Shown here piece by piece: positions 1-7,792 of a stretch of 64,000 nucleotides of DNA. The notes beneath the pieces were generated by a model. It was not told the origin of the DNA and ran no database searches. It saw nothing but the letters and a program-made list of their open reading frames with translations. The stretch comes from Cytophagales bacterium (GTDB lineage: Bacteria; Bacteroidota; Bacteroidia; Cytophagales; Cyclobacteriaceae), in NCBI GenBank assembly GCA_033344775.1, contig JAWPMT010000003.1, positions 79,764-143,763 of the forward strand. Reading direction: 5' to 3'. Position numbers and translations under genes: made by a program. Within the stretch, counting starts at the first letter, position 1. Every line of letters begins with the position of its first letter.

Positions 1-54
1 CAAAGTTTCCCTCGACGGTAAGGAAACCCATGTGCGTTATCATGAATGAAAGCT

Positions 55-86
55 CCGAACGCTCGTTATTCAGGACAAGCGTTCGG
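55..86 (+). terminator. Hairpin followed by T-run
   Basis: CCGAACGCT at 55-63 pairs perfectly with AGCGTTCGG at 78-86 around a 14-nt loop, and TTTT follows at 87-90. This looks like a weak intrinsic terminator for a plus-strand gene lying left of the window. The large loop and short T-run keep confidence moderate. Confidence 0.4.
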
Positions 87-128
87 TTTTGCATACCTGG
101 GTTCACCCAGAAAAGCAGGATCATTATA

Positions 129-713
129 TTACTCAGCAAGGGCCAGGATAATCAAAGTGATTTTTACCTCATCTCCGATAAGACTGGTACCATTGGGCAG
201 TTTCCGGTCAAAACTTACACCATAGTCCTGTCGGTTGATAGAAATGGAGGCTTCTGCTGCAATAGATTGCTTTCTGGTGGGTAGGTCTGGCAATGGCCCG
301 TTTATCGTAAACGGAAGGGCTACTTCACGCGTTGTGCCGTGGATCGTCAGGTCACCAATGAGTAGGCTTTGTCCTTCTTCTACGGAAGTGCTTTTACTTT
401 GGAAAGTGATCTCAGGATAAGTGGCTGCATCCAGAAAAGCAGGACTCTTCACGGCCTCTTCACCACCAGAATTGTTGGCATCATAGCTATTGACTTTTAT
501 GATCGCTTCGGCAGCGGTTTTGTTTAAGTCGTTGGCGTCATAAGTGATGCTTCCTGAGACATCTTTGAACCTCCCAACAACATCCACTACACCGAATCGT
601 TGGATTCGAATCTGGACCGAACTGTGACCTGGGTCAATAACATAGTTTTGAGCGGTGGCTATGCTGCACAGTAGCATGAAAGCTGCCAGACTAAAAAGTG
701 ATCTTGTTTTCAT
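129..713 (-). CDS. YceI family secreted protein
   Basis: A 194-residue exported protein of the YceI family, a lipocalin-like barrel that in characterised members holds a polyisoprenoid or similar lipid in the periplasm. Residues 1-22 form a signal peptide (MKTRSLFSLAAF start, ending near TATAQ). The mature protein opens with YVIDPGHSSVQIRI and later has GDLTIHGTTREVALPF, both typical of the family. The reading frame stays open to 773, but the start at 713 puts a clean signal peptide at the N terminus, so the upstream 20 codons are rejected. It lies downstream of a membrane AraC regulator on the same strand, separated by a hairpin-rich gap, so it probably has its own promoter. The native ligand is unknown. 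Confidence 0.88.
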   Translation of the reverse strand: MKTRSLFSLAAFMLLCSIATAQNYVIDPGHSSVQIRIQRFGVVDVVGRFKDVSGSITYDANDLNKTAAEAIIKVNSYDANNSGGEEAVKSPAFLDAATYPEITFQSKSTSVEEGQSLLIGDLTIHGTTREVALPFTINGPLPDLPTRKQSIAAEASISINRQDYGVSFDRKLPNGTSLIGDEVKITLIILALAE

Positions 714-799
714 TTTTCGATTTTGATCTTGGTAAAGCCCAAGCTTATTTGGAAAAATGGCCCGTGTCGACAATCCCTGTAAGATTTTCCCTGTTTTTG

Positions 800-845
800 A
801 ACCCTGTCAGGGTTTCTTAACGCCGGATATAACCCTGTTAAGGTT
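800..845. repeat. Paired quasi-palindromic repeat, copy A
   Basis: Two 15-bp units, AACCCTGTCAGGGTT (800-814) and AACCCTGTTAAGGTT (831-845), are separated by exactly 16 nt. The first is a perfect palindrome around a central T. The element touches the stop codon of the AraC gene at 844. A second element with the same unit-16-unit layout lies at 7719-7764, also at a gene 3' end, so this is probably a dispersed REP-like repeat that may also end transcription. Confidence 0.55.
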
Positions 846-1989
846 AGGTCAAACTACCCCTGTAGGAGGAAGGCGTCATCCCCTGGTGCTTTTTGAAGGC
901 ATTGTTAAAGGAAGTTTTGTTGTTGAATCCGACTTCATGTGCAATTTGAAGTAAGGTCTTATCTGGTTCTTCAGCGATCTTTTTCTTGGCTTCTGTTACT
1001 CGATATTGATTGATGAAATCAAAGAAATTCTTTTGCAGGTTTTCGTTGATTACCTGAGACAAATGATTGGGAGACATTTCCAGTTGTTTAGCTACATCTG
1101 TGAGTCGAAGCTCGCGGTTGATGTAGAGTGATTGAGACTCCACAGCCTCGACTACTTTCTGTATGTACGCTTTTGAAGCATTGGGAGACAAGCTTGATTT
1201 TTCATAGCGAACTGGTTTCAATTCTTCGGCATAATCGAAAAAAAGCTGTGGAAATTTGATCGCCTGATACATGAGACAATAGATCGCTAGGGACAATGGC
1301 ACCACATAGAAATAATCCGCGTGCCGACGATAGATTCCGGTGATAAACTGAAAACCGATGAACGTGCCTACGGCCGATACAATGATGATGGTAAACAAGA
1401 AAAACATCCGTTGCCAGAGGTAACCTTTCTGCAGCAAATTGGAGTATTCTTTTTGCAATTCTATCTGGCATTGATGCAGGTTGCGGTAGGCTAGCAGGGC
1501 ATAGATAATCAGATGTATGAATTGCCCAAAAGCCACGGTGCCATATACATACTGCCAAAACGTTATCGGTTCCCGGTTCATGTGATCAAAAACCGTCAAT
1601 AAACCATAATCTACGGATCTCCAGGTATGTAAATCATGGGTCAAAAAGGGTAATATCACCACAAAAACCAGAAAAGGAACAAAGTGCAAAAATGCTTTTC
1701 GGTTGAAGTTCCAGGAAAGTGGGCAGCTCGCTTTGGAGTAGCAATAGAGCAAAGGGCCCAACAGTAACCAGGAACCATATCGAGTACCAAAAAACAATCC
1801 CGATGGTATTTCCCATCGGTTTCGAATGGCCAGAAATTCTGTTTGATACCAGGCTAGCGCAAAAACAATCGCGATAAGGAGGAAGGCTGCTAACTTGTTT
1901 TGCGCTTTTATTGTGCTGAAAGAAAAAGCCAGAAAGAGGGCTTGCCCTATGGTAAATAATCCAAGTATGGAGGCGACATCCAAATGCAT
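844..1989 (-). CDS. AraC family regulator with membrane N-terminal domain
   Basis: A 381-residue membrane-bound transcription factor. About seven hydrophobic segments fill residues 5-245 (for example near 5-25, 32-50 and 65-85). The C-terminal 105 residues carry two helix-turn-helix motifs of the AraC type, with LTDVAKQLEMSPNHLSQVIN for the first and LLQIAHEVGFNNKTSFNNAF for the second, ending GMTPSSYRG. This arrangement is common in Bacteroidota and implies sensing in or at the membrane with direct DNA binding; the signal is unknown. It is divergent from the small membrane protein at 2082, sharing a 92-bp gap, so that gene is a plausible target. The start ATG at 1989 directly precedes the first membrane segment. 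Confidence 0.9.
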   Translation of the reverse strand: MHLDVASILGLFTIGQALFLAFSFSTIKAQNKLAAFLLIAIVFALAWYQTEFLAIRNRWEIPSGLFFGTRYGSWLLLGPLLYCYSKASCPLSWNFNRKAFLHFVPFLVFVVILPFLTHDLHTWRSVDYGLLTVFDHMNREPITFWQYVYGTVAFGQFIHLIIYALLAYRNLHQCQIELQKEYSNLLQKGYLWQRMFFLFTIIIVSAVGTFIGFQFITGIYRRHADYFYVVPLSLAIYCLMYQAIKFPQLFFDYAEELKPVRYEKSSLSPNASKAYIQKVVEAVESQSLYINRELRLTDVAKQLEMSPNHLSQVINENLQKNFFDFINQYRVTEAKKKIAEEPDKTLLQIAHEVGFNNKTSFNNAFKKHQGMTPSSYRGSLT

Positions 1990-2081
1990 GCAATAAACCT
2001 AAAGAAGTTCCGGCTGGTTTCCCTGAAAAATGTGATGAGTGAACGGATCAATGATTATCTTTCACCATCAAAGCAATTGCG

Positions 2082-2549
2082 ATGCAATACATTACTATTG
2101 AATCACCTGCGAAAAAAACTGTAGTTTGGAGTAGAGGAGTTAGATTATTCCTTGGATTATTTCTTGTGATTTATGGTTTTACTTATTTCACAAGGGGGGA
2201 AGATCCGGCGAGCTTATTATATTATAGTTTAGGTGTCATGGCACTTGTGGGAGGAACACTGACCCTTTTCTACTATGTAAAAGGGCCCTATCTTCGGGTA
2301 AATAGCAACGAATTGAAATTCAAACTCAGTTTGCGAGATTCGGAGCACACCATTTCCTGGTTAAGTTTGCAGTCCATCAGGTTCGAAAAACGCAATGTCT
2401 ACTTTGAGGTGATTGATAAGGGCGAGTGGCCTGTTCATTTCAACTGTTCCAAGGATAACTTCGATGCCATTAAAAGGGCTTTACGACATCAAGCTAACGA
2501 ATACAGAATTGAAGTGAAGGAGCAGGAATACATAAATGCTTCTTCTTGA
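2082..2549 (+). CDS. Small two-helix membrane protein, function unknown
   Basis: I do not recognise a named family. The 155-residue product has two membrane segments (about residues 20-38 and 46-66) followed by a soluble domain of roughly 85 residues rich in beta-strand patterns (YLRVNSNELKFKL, then TISWLSLQSIRFEKRNVYFEV), resembling the short PH-like or bacterial membrane-flanked domains in layout only. The C terminus is charged. It is divergent from the AraC membrane regulator, 92 bp away. A near-consensus element TATCTTTC lies upstream. No catalytic residues stand out, so a structural or signalling role is only a guess. Confidence 0.75.
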   Translation: MQYITIESPAKKTVVWSRGVRLFLGLFLVIYGFTYFTRGEDPASLLYYSLGVMALVGGTLTLFYYVKGPYLRVNSNELKFKLSLRDSEHTISWLSLQSIRFEKRNVYFEVIDKGEWPVHFNCSKDNFDAIKRALRHQANEYRIEVKEQEYINASS

Positions 2550-2638
2550 CATAAGCACAATTCCTTGCTGACAATAATATCGCGATGACAGAATACCTTT
2601 TACCCTTCATTCCCTAAAAGGAAGGTCGAAAATTTTAT

Positions 2639-2675
2639 GGGTCGCCCTTTAGGGGCGGGACGGTCCGCCGCGCGG
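2639..2675. repeat. GC-rich block with small inverted repeats
   Basis: This 37-bp block has 30 G/C bases, far above its AT-rich surroundings. It contains CGCCC/GGGCG around TTTAG and GGCGG/CCGCC around GACGGT. It sits in the 202-bp gap upstream of the sulfotransferase gene. It looks like the core of a dispersed intergenic repeat, but no second copy occurs in this window. Confidence 0.35.
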
Positions 2676-2751
2676 TAAATTCAAATGATTTTCTAATCTG
2701 TTAGCGTAGAATTAATTTGAAATTTAATAGGGTTGCCTATTTTCGCTGCTT

Positions 2752-3444
2752 ATGGCATTGAAAGTAATCGGCGCAGGTGGCCCCAGAACAGGAACAGCTT
2801 CCTTAAAAGTAGCTTTAGAAACTTTAGGTTTTGGTAAGTGCTACCATATGGAGTGGGTATTCAACAATACCCATCAGGTAAAACTTTGGCAAGAACTTTA
2901 CGAAACAGGGACGACCAATTTCGATGAGTTGTTCGATGGCTTTCAAAGTACCGTGGACTTTCCGGGTCATTTGAATTACAAAATATTCATGGAGCAGTAT
3001 CCCGATGCCAAAGTGATCCTTTCAGAGCGAGATCCTGATCTTTGGTATGAAAGTTCGCTTCGCACCGTATATTCCGTCACTCCGAAAACGTTTTGGGAAA
3101 AGCTGGGAATGCTCGGTAAGATGATCCGATCCAAGCGTTTTCGCGAATTAGCAGGAGCCTTCCGATTAGTCGAGAAATACATTTGGAAAGGATTCTACGG
3201 CAATCAGTTCAGCAACAAAGAAAAAGCCATAGCACTGTATAAGAAGCATAACGAAGAGGTGAAAGCGCATGTGCCCGCAGATAAATTATTGATCTTCAGA
3301 CCCGAGGATGGATGGGAGCCACTTTGTAAGTTCTTAGAAGTCCCTGTGCCGGAGATCCCTTATCCGCGAAAGAATCAACGAAAAGATTTTCAAGAGCAGC
3401 TCTCCAAAATGATCAATACCGGAGAGAAGCTGGAGTTGAAGTAA
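2752..3444 (+). CDS. Sulfotransferase family protein (P-loop)
   Basis: A 230-residue cytosolic protein with the look of the Sulfotransfer_4 family, whose members resemble PAPS-dependent sulfotransferases. The N terminus carries the 5'-phosphosulfate loop pattern VIGAGGPRTGTASLKVAL followed by LGFGKCYHM, both hallmarks of the family. Further features are FPGHLNYKIFMEQYPDAKVI and the SERDPDLWYESS segment, equivalent to the 3'-phosphate-binding region. The length fits the family. The ATG at 2752 begins directly with the core fold. A near-consensus promoter (TTG, then TATTTTCG) lies just upstream. It converges on a PAPS-independent arylsulfotransferase gene. Many members of this family have no proven activity, so the sulfate acceptor is unknown. 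Confidence 0.85.
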   Translation: MALKVIGAGGPRTGTASLKVALETLGFGKCYHMEWVFNNTHQVKLWQELYETGTTNFDELFDGFQSTVDFPGHLNYKIFMEQYPDAKVILSERDPDLWYESSLRTVYSVTPKTFWEKLGMLGKMIRSKRFRELAGAFRLVEKYIWKGFYGNQFSNKEKAIALYKKHNEEVKAHVPADKLLIFRPEDGWEPLCKFLEVPVPEIPYPRKNQRKDFQEQLSKMINTGEKLELK

Positions 3445-3453
3445 AAAACATTT

Positions 3454-3605
3454 CGTCATTCCCACGGTCATAGCAATTTCTTTGTGATAGCATCATACTA
3501 AACTGACCTGCCACACATCGATACAGGCCGGAATCTCGAGAAAAGGAGTGCCTGCTTAATTTTATTGAGATTTCGGGATTCCGCCTTGCTCCACCCGAAA
3601 CGACG
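3454..3605. repeat. Degenerate inverted-repeat (MITE-like) element
   Basis: The gap between two converging genes starts with CGTCATTCCCACGG and ends with CCACCCGAAACGACG, which is a rough inverted match. An inner pair, GGCCGGAATCTCGAGA and GAGATTTCGGGATTCCGCC, also pairs imperfectly. The layout recalls the CGTCATTCCC-type palindromic elements spread through many bacterial genomes. It is too degenerate to be active and may serve as a shared transcript end. Confidence 0.35.
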
Positions 3606-3619
3606 GCAATAAATTTTTC

Positions 3620-5215
3620 CTAATTCCCGTACAGCGAATACCTTTCCCCTTTAAACACCAGGTCGAACTGCGCCCAGCTCTTTTCCCCAGTTCCTTTCGC
3701 ATCTTTAAATAATACACGACATTCAAAGACAACTTCATCACCTTTCAGCTCGATCAATTTGGAATGTGGCGTATCTTGTTTGACCCGGATGTTCCCTGCA
3801 ATGATCAATCGATTTCCGGTTCTGGGCAATATGTCTACATCGCTGGTGATTGGAGAATACATGTCCAGTCCACGTTCTTTTCCATATTGCCAAACTTGTT
3901 GAATGGTACGGTTTTCTTCATCTATCTGATATTCCACGGCACGTGAGTAAGTTGGATTATTGCTCAGATTACGTGCCAGTCCATTGTCGAATATCAACAA
4001 CCGACCATCACCTAGCCAGTTCAAAGAATGCTGCCCTGTACTCCACTCAAAATCATCTGCGGGTTGTGAGCCTTGTTGTACACTGGCCGGAAGCGGCTGT
4101 CCGTTTTTGTCTAGCGCGGTAAGTAAGAAGTTTTTTGTTTCACGTCCGTTACCTGCTCTTCCGGCTTTACCCCAGGCCACATGTGGAGCGAGAATCCATT
4201 GTGGGTTGTTATCGGTATCCACTTTCACAATGCCTTGATTCCTGCCCGAAGCAATGATGGATCCATCTTCTGTCATGGCAATGCTATTGAGATGAAACCA
4301 GTCTGCGGCAAAGTCCAGGCTATAGTCTTCCTGAAATACAGCACGGTCAATGTCCAATACTTCAGCCAAATCCCAGTGCTTGCCGGGACGATTTTCCCGT
4401 CGGTTCCATTCGACTACATGATCGAAGCGTGTCACTACCTGGCGGCCATCTGATCTACGAACTGCTGCATCTTTACGGGAACCACCCATCACAACATTTC
4501 CGTTGGGTAATTCTTCCAGATAGTGATTTCCTGCGAAATTGAATAGTTGTTCTTTTTTGACTTCTCTTCCGAGATTATCCAATTCATAAAGGTCGATCCA
4601 ATCCAGGTACAACCAATTGCCAAGGCTGTTTCGAAGCGCAGAATAGGTGATCTGACCCGTGCTACTCATGTCCATGAACCAACGGATGTCCCCCGCATCG
4701 TCAAAAATGATGGTATATGACTGGAATTTACCATTATTGGCGATCAACATTTCGATCAGATGCATGCCCGGCTCCATCTTCGAGCGATCGATTTGATCAA
4801 TTTCTACAGTGGGGAAAAATTCCGGTAGTGGATCCGTTCCTAATGTAAAACTCTTAGAGAAAGTTTGATCTTCTTGTGTCGTTAATTCCAGCACGACTTC
4901 ATTGCTGGTACCTGCATATAGGCCTAGTACAGGAATACTGTGTCTCGTTGAAAAGGATGAATAAGATTTTTTAATTGGGTTTTTACCCTTCACTTCCACT
5001 TTTACTTTGACTGGCTGGGTTGTCTTGAAATCGAACTTACCCCCCAGTGGAACACGCTTAAAGGGATTGACTTGAGCGCTGACCTTGCCTTCAATTAGTT
5101 CTTCAAAACTTTTTGGGCCGGAATCACATGCTTGAAGCAAAAGAACAATGATGAAGACGCTGATCACTCTTGAGAAAAGCTGTAACGAAGTGCTGTGCGA
5201 GAAAGGTCGAATCAT
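3620..5215 (-). CDS. Aryl-sulfate sulfotransferase-like lipoprotein
   Basis: A 531-residue exported protein of the arylsulfotransferase (ASST) type. Known ASST enzymes move sulfate from one phenol to another without PAPS, using a six-bladed propeller with active-site histidines. The N terminus is a lipoprotein signal (VLLLQAC, Cys at about residue 30), so it is likely anchored in the outer part of the envelope. Residues from about 150 onward carry the propeller: FDDAGDIRWFMDM, FDHVVEWNR, DWFHLNSIAMTEDGSIIASG and STGQHSLNWLGDGRLLIFDNG. The His in WFHLNS and the His in GQHS are candidate active-site residues. It converges on a PAPS-type sulfotransferase-like gene. A TACATTTG promoter element lies at 5236-5243. 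Confidence 0.85.
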   Translation of the reverse strand: MIRPFSHSTSLQLFSRVISVFIIVLLLQACDSGPKSFEELIEGKVSAQVNPFKRVPLGGKFDFKTTQPVKVKVEVKGKNPIKKSYSSFSTRHSIPVLGLYAGTSNEVVLELTTQEDQTFSKSFTLGTDPLPEFFPTVEIDQIDRSKMEPGMHLIEMLIANNGKFQSYTIIFDDAGDIRWFMDMSSTGQITYSALRNSLGNWLYLDWIDLYELDNLGREVKKEQLFNFAGNHYLEELPNGNVVMGGSRKDAAVRRSDGRQVVTRFDHVVEWNRRENRPGKHWDLAEVLDIDRAVFQEDYSLDFAADWFHLNSIAMTEDGSIIASGRNQGIVKVDTDNNPQWILAPHVAWGKAGRAGNGRETKNFLLTALDKNGQPLPASVQQGSQPADDFEWSTGQHSLNWLGDGRLLIFDNGLARNLSNNPTYSRAVEYQIDEENRTIQQVWQYGKERGLDMYSPITSDVDILPRTGNRLIIAGNIRVKQDTPHSKLIELKGDEVVFECRVLFKDAKGTGEKSWAQFDLVFKGERYSLYGN

Positions 5216-5235
5216 AAATCAGTAGTACAATCCCA

Positions 5236-5243
5236 CAAATGTA
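5236..5243 (-). promoter_or_regulatory. Promoter -7 element for the arylsulfotransferase gene
   Basis: On the minus strand this reads TACATTTG, an exact match to the Bacteroidota -7 consensus TAnnTTTG, 20 bp upstream of the start at 5215. No TTG is seen at the usual -33 distance. Confidence 0.5.
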
Positions 5244-5397
5244 GGAACTAGTGGTCATTGAACACTTGTCGTTGACCTTACGAACTTCAGCAATTTCAAG
5301 CTGTATGTACGGTAACCCAAGCCATTCGTCATATATTTCAATCCTAATTGTATATGATCCCGTAATTTGATTTGTAAGTAAAATCTCTCCTGACCCT

Positions 5398-6531
5398 ATG
5401 AGAAAATTATTATCCCTTCTTGCCCTTTGCACTACTTTGATGGCTTTTGGCAATCCCCCGTTCATGAAACTTGGAACACCTGACATCAAGTCCATGGGTG
5501 TGTTAGAGTTTTCAGAAGACGGCATTTTGTTTATTGGTGACTCGAAAAATGCGACCATTTACGCGGTTGATTTACAGGAGTCTGCCGGAACCGTAGACAA
5601 AGCATTGATCATTCCGAATTTGGAAACGAAACTGGCTGCCTTGCTAGGTACCATCGATGATGACATCCTGATCCATGACCTGGCTGTAAATCCAGTCTCC
5701 AAGAATGCTTATATCAGCGTTTCGCGGGGCCGGGCCAACTGGACATCTAACTGGCAAATGCCCAAAGAATTGACCGATGCCACAATCCTTGTTCGGGTTA
5801 CACCGACAGGTGGTATTGAGGAAGTTTCTTTAGAAGAAGTGCTTTTTGCTCAGGCATCTATCCCTAATCCGGTAGCTGCCGACAAAATGCATACCTGGAA
5901 GAAAGCACCACTTCGTGCGGATGCTATCTCTGATATCGCCTATAAGAATGGTTCACTGTATGTTGCTGGACTTTCCAATGAAGAGTTTGCTTCCTCGATG
6001 TGGGTACTGCCTTATCCCTTTTCAGGCGAAGCTCAGGCTTCTTCTTTGGAGATCTATCACGGAGCACATGGTAAATACGAGACACATTCTCCGGTAAGGG
6101 CATTCTTGCCATACGACATTCAAAACAAAGAGCAATTGTTAGCCGCCTATCTGTGCACGCCGCTGGTGACCTTTGAAACTTCTAACCTGCAAGGTGGCAA
6201 ACACGTAAAAGGAAGAACCATCGCAGAATTTGGTGCAGGAAACTTTCCAATTGATATGGTGGCTTATCAAAGTAATGGTAACGACTACATTGTGATGTCA
6301 AATAGTCAACTGCCTTTAATGGTGATTGATCCGAAAGACATTGAAGCCTATGAAGGCCAAATTACTGAGGAAGTAGAAGGGTATCTAGCGGGTGTGAAGT
6401 ACACGCCTCGAGCAGGATCAGGTATCTACCAACTGGCTGATTTCGGTGAAAAATACATCCTGGCGACCCAGCGTCTGGCAGGAGGAAAATTAGCTTTGGT
6501 CTCACTCAGCAAATCAAGGTTACGACCTTGA
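5398..6531 (+). CDS. Secreted propeller-like protein, function unknown
   Basis: A 377-residue exported protein. Residues 1-18 are a signal peptide (MRKLLSLLALCTTLMAFG). The rest has repeated blade-like patterns (GVLEFSEDGILFIGDS, DLAVNPVSKNAYISVSRG, ISDIAYKNGSLYVAGLSN, YILATQRLAGGKLALVSL), consistent with a beta-propeller, though I cannot assign a named family. No catalytic signature is evident. The next gene starts inside its stop codon (TTGA), so the two are translationally coupled and probably act together, perhaps as a periplasmic or surface pair. It is divergent from the arylsulfotransferase gene over a 182-bp gap. Confidence 0.8.
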   Translation: MRKLLSLLALCTTLMAFGNPPFMKLGTPDIKSMGVLEFSEDGILFIGDSKNATIYAVDLQESAGTVDKALIIPNLETKLAALLGTIDDDILIHDLAVNPVSKNAYISVSRGRANWTSNWQMPKELTDATILVRVTPTGGIEEVSLEEVLFAQASIPNPVAADKMHTWKKAPLRADAISDIAYKNGSLYVAGLSNEEFASSMWVLPYPFSGEAQASSLEIYHGAHGKYETHSPVRAFLPYDIQNKEQLLAAYLCTPLVTFETSNLQGGKHVKGRTIAEFGAGNFPIDMVAYQSNGNDYIVMSNSQLPLMVIDPKDIEAYEGQITEEVEGYLAGVKYTPRAGSGIYQLADFGEKYILATQRLAGGKLALVSLSKSRLRP

Positions 6532-7715
6532 TCCATTTGCTAAATTTCCAAAAGGCGGCTTCCTTATTAGGGGCCGTCTTTCTTTTTTTGGGCTTTTCTA
6601 TACAGGGCCAGGAAATTAATTTCTCCTCAGAATCTGATCCAGGATCAGCAAACTATGGTCAGGTAAAGATTTCTTTGCCTTCAGACCTAATGTCTTCCAT
6701 GGCAGCGTCGAAAGAAATTCCTTTTAAAAAACTTTTCAGAGTTTATGTCGGAGATCAGATTCCCAATGATCCTACCATGCCATCGGTCGCTGGCAAATAT
6801 GAGATTGCTGGTAGTACGATGATTTTCAATCCACGTTTTGATCCGCCACCGGGCGTTACCTACACTATGGTTTTTGAGGTGAGTGAGGCTTATTCATTGA
6901 TTGCTCAATCCAGACCAAATGGTTTGCCGAATAGTGTCCAGGAAACTTTTCAATTTCCAACACTACAACCTATTTACGGAAAAGCCATTGGAGCGATTTA
7001 TCCCTTGGCCGATGTGCTACCGGCCAATCTGCTGCGGATGTATGTTTACTTTAATCAACCAATGGGACTCACCAATCCCCATGATCATGTCTGGTTGATC
7101 AACGAAGCGGGTGAACGCATCAATACGCCATTTGTTGAAATCACCGAAGGGCTTTGGAATGCCAACCGGACCCGGCTGACCTTGTTTTTTCATCCGGGTA
7201 GGGTGAAACGAGGAGTTGGACCCAACCTGACCATGGGCGCTGTTTTGGAGCCTGGGAATAGTTATCAGTTGTCTTTTGATCCTGAATGGAAGGATGCATT
7301 AGGAAGAGCAATCGGCGAAACTTCTCCTAAATCTTTTCGGGTTTCAGAAGCAGATCGAAATAGGATCAATCCCCAAAATTGGACCATTCAGGCACCTATG
7401 TCCGGATCCATTGAACCTATTCAAATCAATTGGTCAAAACCATTGGATTACGCCTTAGCGAAAAGAATGATCAGTGTCATTCATGAAAATCAAGACGTCC
7501 CTGTGATCGCTGAGCTTTTTGATCATGAAAGACAACTTCAATTAATTCCCTCCTCTGAATGGAGTGCTGGGAAGTACTTCCTTGAAATAGATCCCAGGCT
7601 TGAGGACCTGGCTGGAAATACGGCCTTTCACCTGTTCGATACGGCCACAAGTTCCATGGAAGATCCAAAGGGGAGGGATGTGGCGCCCATGAGGATTCCT
7701 TTTGAGATAGAATAA
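6528..7715 (+). CDS. Secreted protein with bacterial Ig-like (Big_5-type) domains
   Basis: A 395-residue exported protein. The only start that retains the signal peptide (about residues 1-27, ending SIQGQ) is TTG at 6528, whose last two bases belong to the TGA stop of the preceding gene; the next ATG would delete the signal. Residues from about 55 show Ig-like domains of the type starting with a calcium-independent strand and the phrase YVYFNQPMGLTNPHDHVWL, and later IQINWSKPLDYAL and LEDLAGNTAF, the pattern of Big_5 domains. No enzymatic motif is visible. A role as a surface or adhesion partner of the coupled propeller-like protein is inference. It is followed by the paired repeat at 7719-7764. 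Confidence 0.8.
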   Translation: MIHLLNFQKAASLLGAVFLFLGFSIQGQEINFSSESDPGSANYGQVKISLPSDLMSSMAASKEIPFKKLFRVYVGDQIPNDPTMPSVAGKYEIAGSTMIFNPRFDPPPGVTYTMVFEVSEAYSLIAQSRPNGLPNSVQETFQFPTLQPIYGKAIGAIYPLADVLPANLLRMYVYFNQPMGLTNPHDHVWLINEAGERINTPFVEITEGLWNANRTRLTLFFHPGRVKRGVGPNLTMGAVLEPGNSYQLSFDPEWKDALGRAIGETSPKSFRVSEADRNRINPQNWTIQAPMSGSIEPIQINWSKPLDYALAKRMISVIHENQDVPVIAELFDHERQLQLIPSSEWSAGKYFLEIDPRLEDLAGNTAFHLFDTATSSMEDPKGRDVAPMRIPFEIE

Positions 7716-7718
7716 TAC

Positions 7719-7764
7719 AACCCTAACAAGGTTCTTTACGGAATAGATTAACCTTGTTAGGGTT
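7719..7764. repeat. Paired quasi-palindromic repeat, copy B
   Basis: AACCCTAACAAGGTT (7719-7733) and AACCTTGTTAGGGTT (7750-7764) are perfect reverse complements separated by 16 nt, so the RNA can form a 15-bp stem. It lies 3 nt after the stop of the plus-strand gene and before the converging acyltransferase. The unit length and spacing equal those of the element at 800-845. It may act as a bidirectional transcript end and be one copy of a dispersed repeat. Confidence 0.6.
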
Positions 7765-7778
7765 ATAAAGGAGCGATG

Positions 7779-7792
7779 AGGCGCTCGAAGCG
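7779..7792. repeat. 14-mer shared with 18401-18414
   Basis: AGGCGCTCGAAGCG lies immediately before the (minus-strand) stop codon at 7793. AGGCACTCGAAGCG, one base different, lies four bases from another minus-strand stop at 18419. The shared position at gene ends suggests part of a small dispersed element. Confidence 0.3.

Noticed and set aside
30-284. Plus-strand open frame over the YceI gene
   Set aside because: It is antisense to a well-supported YceI coding region and has no family features or signal peptide.
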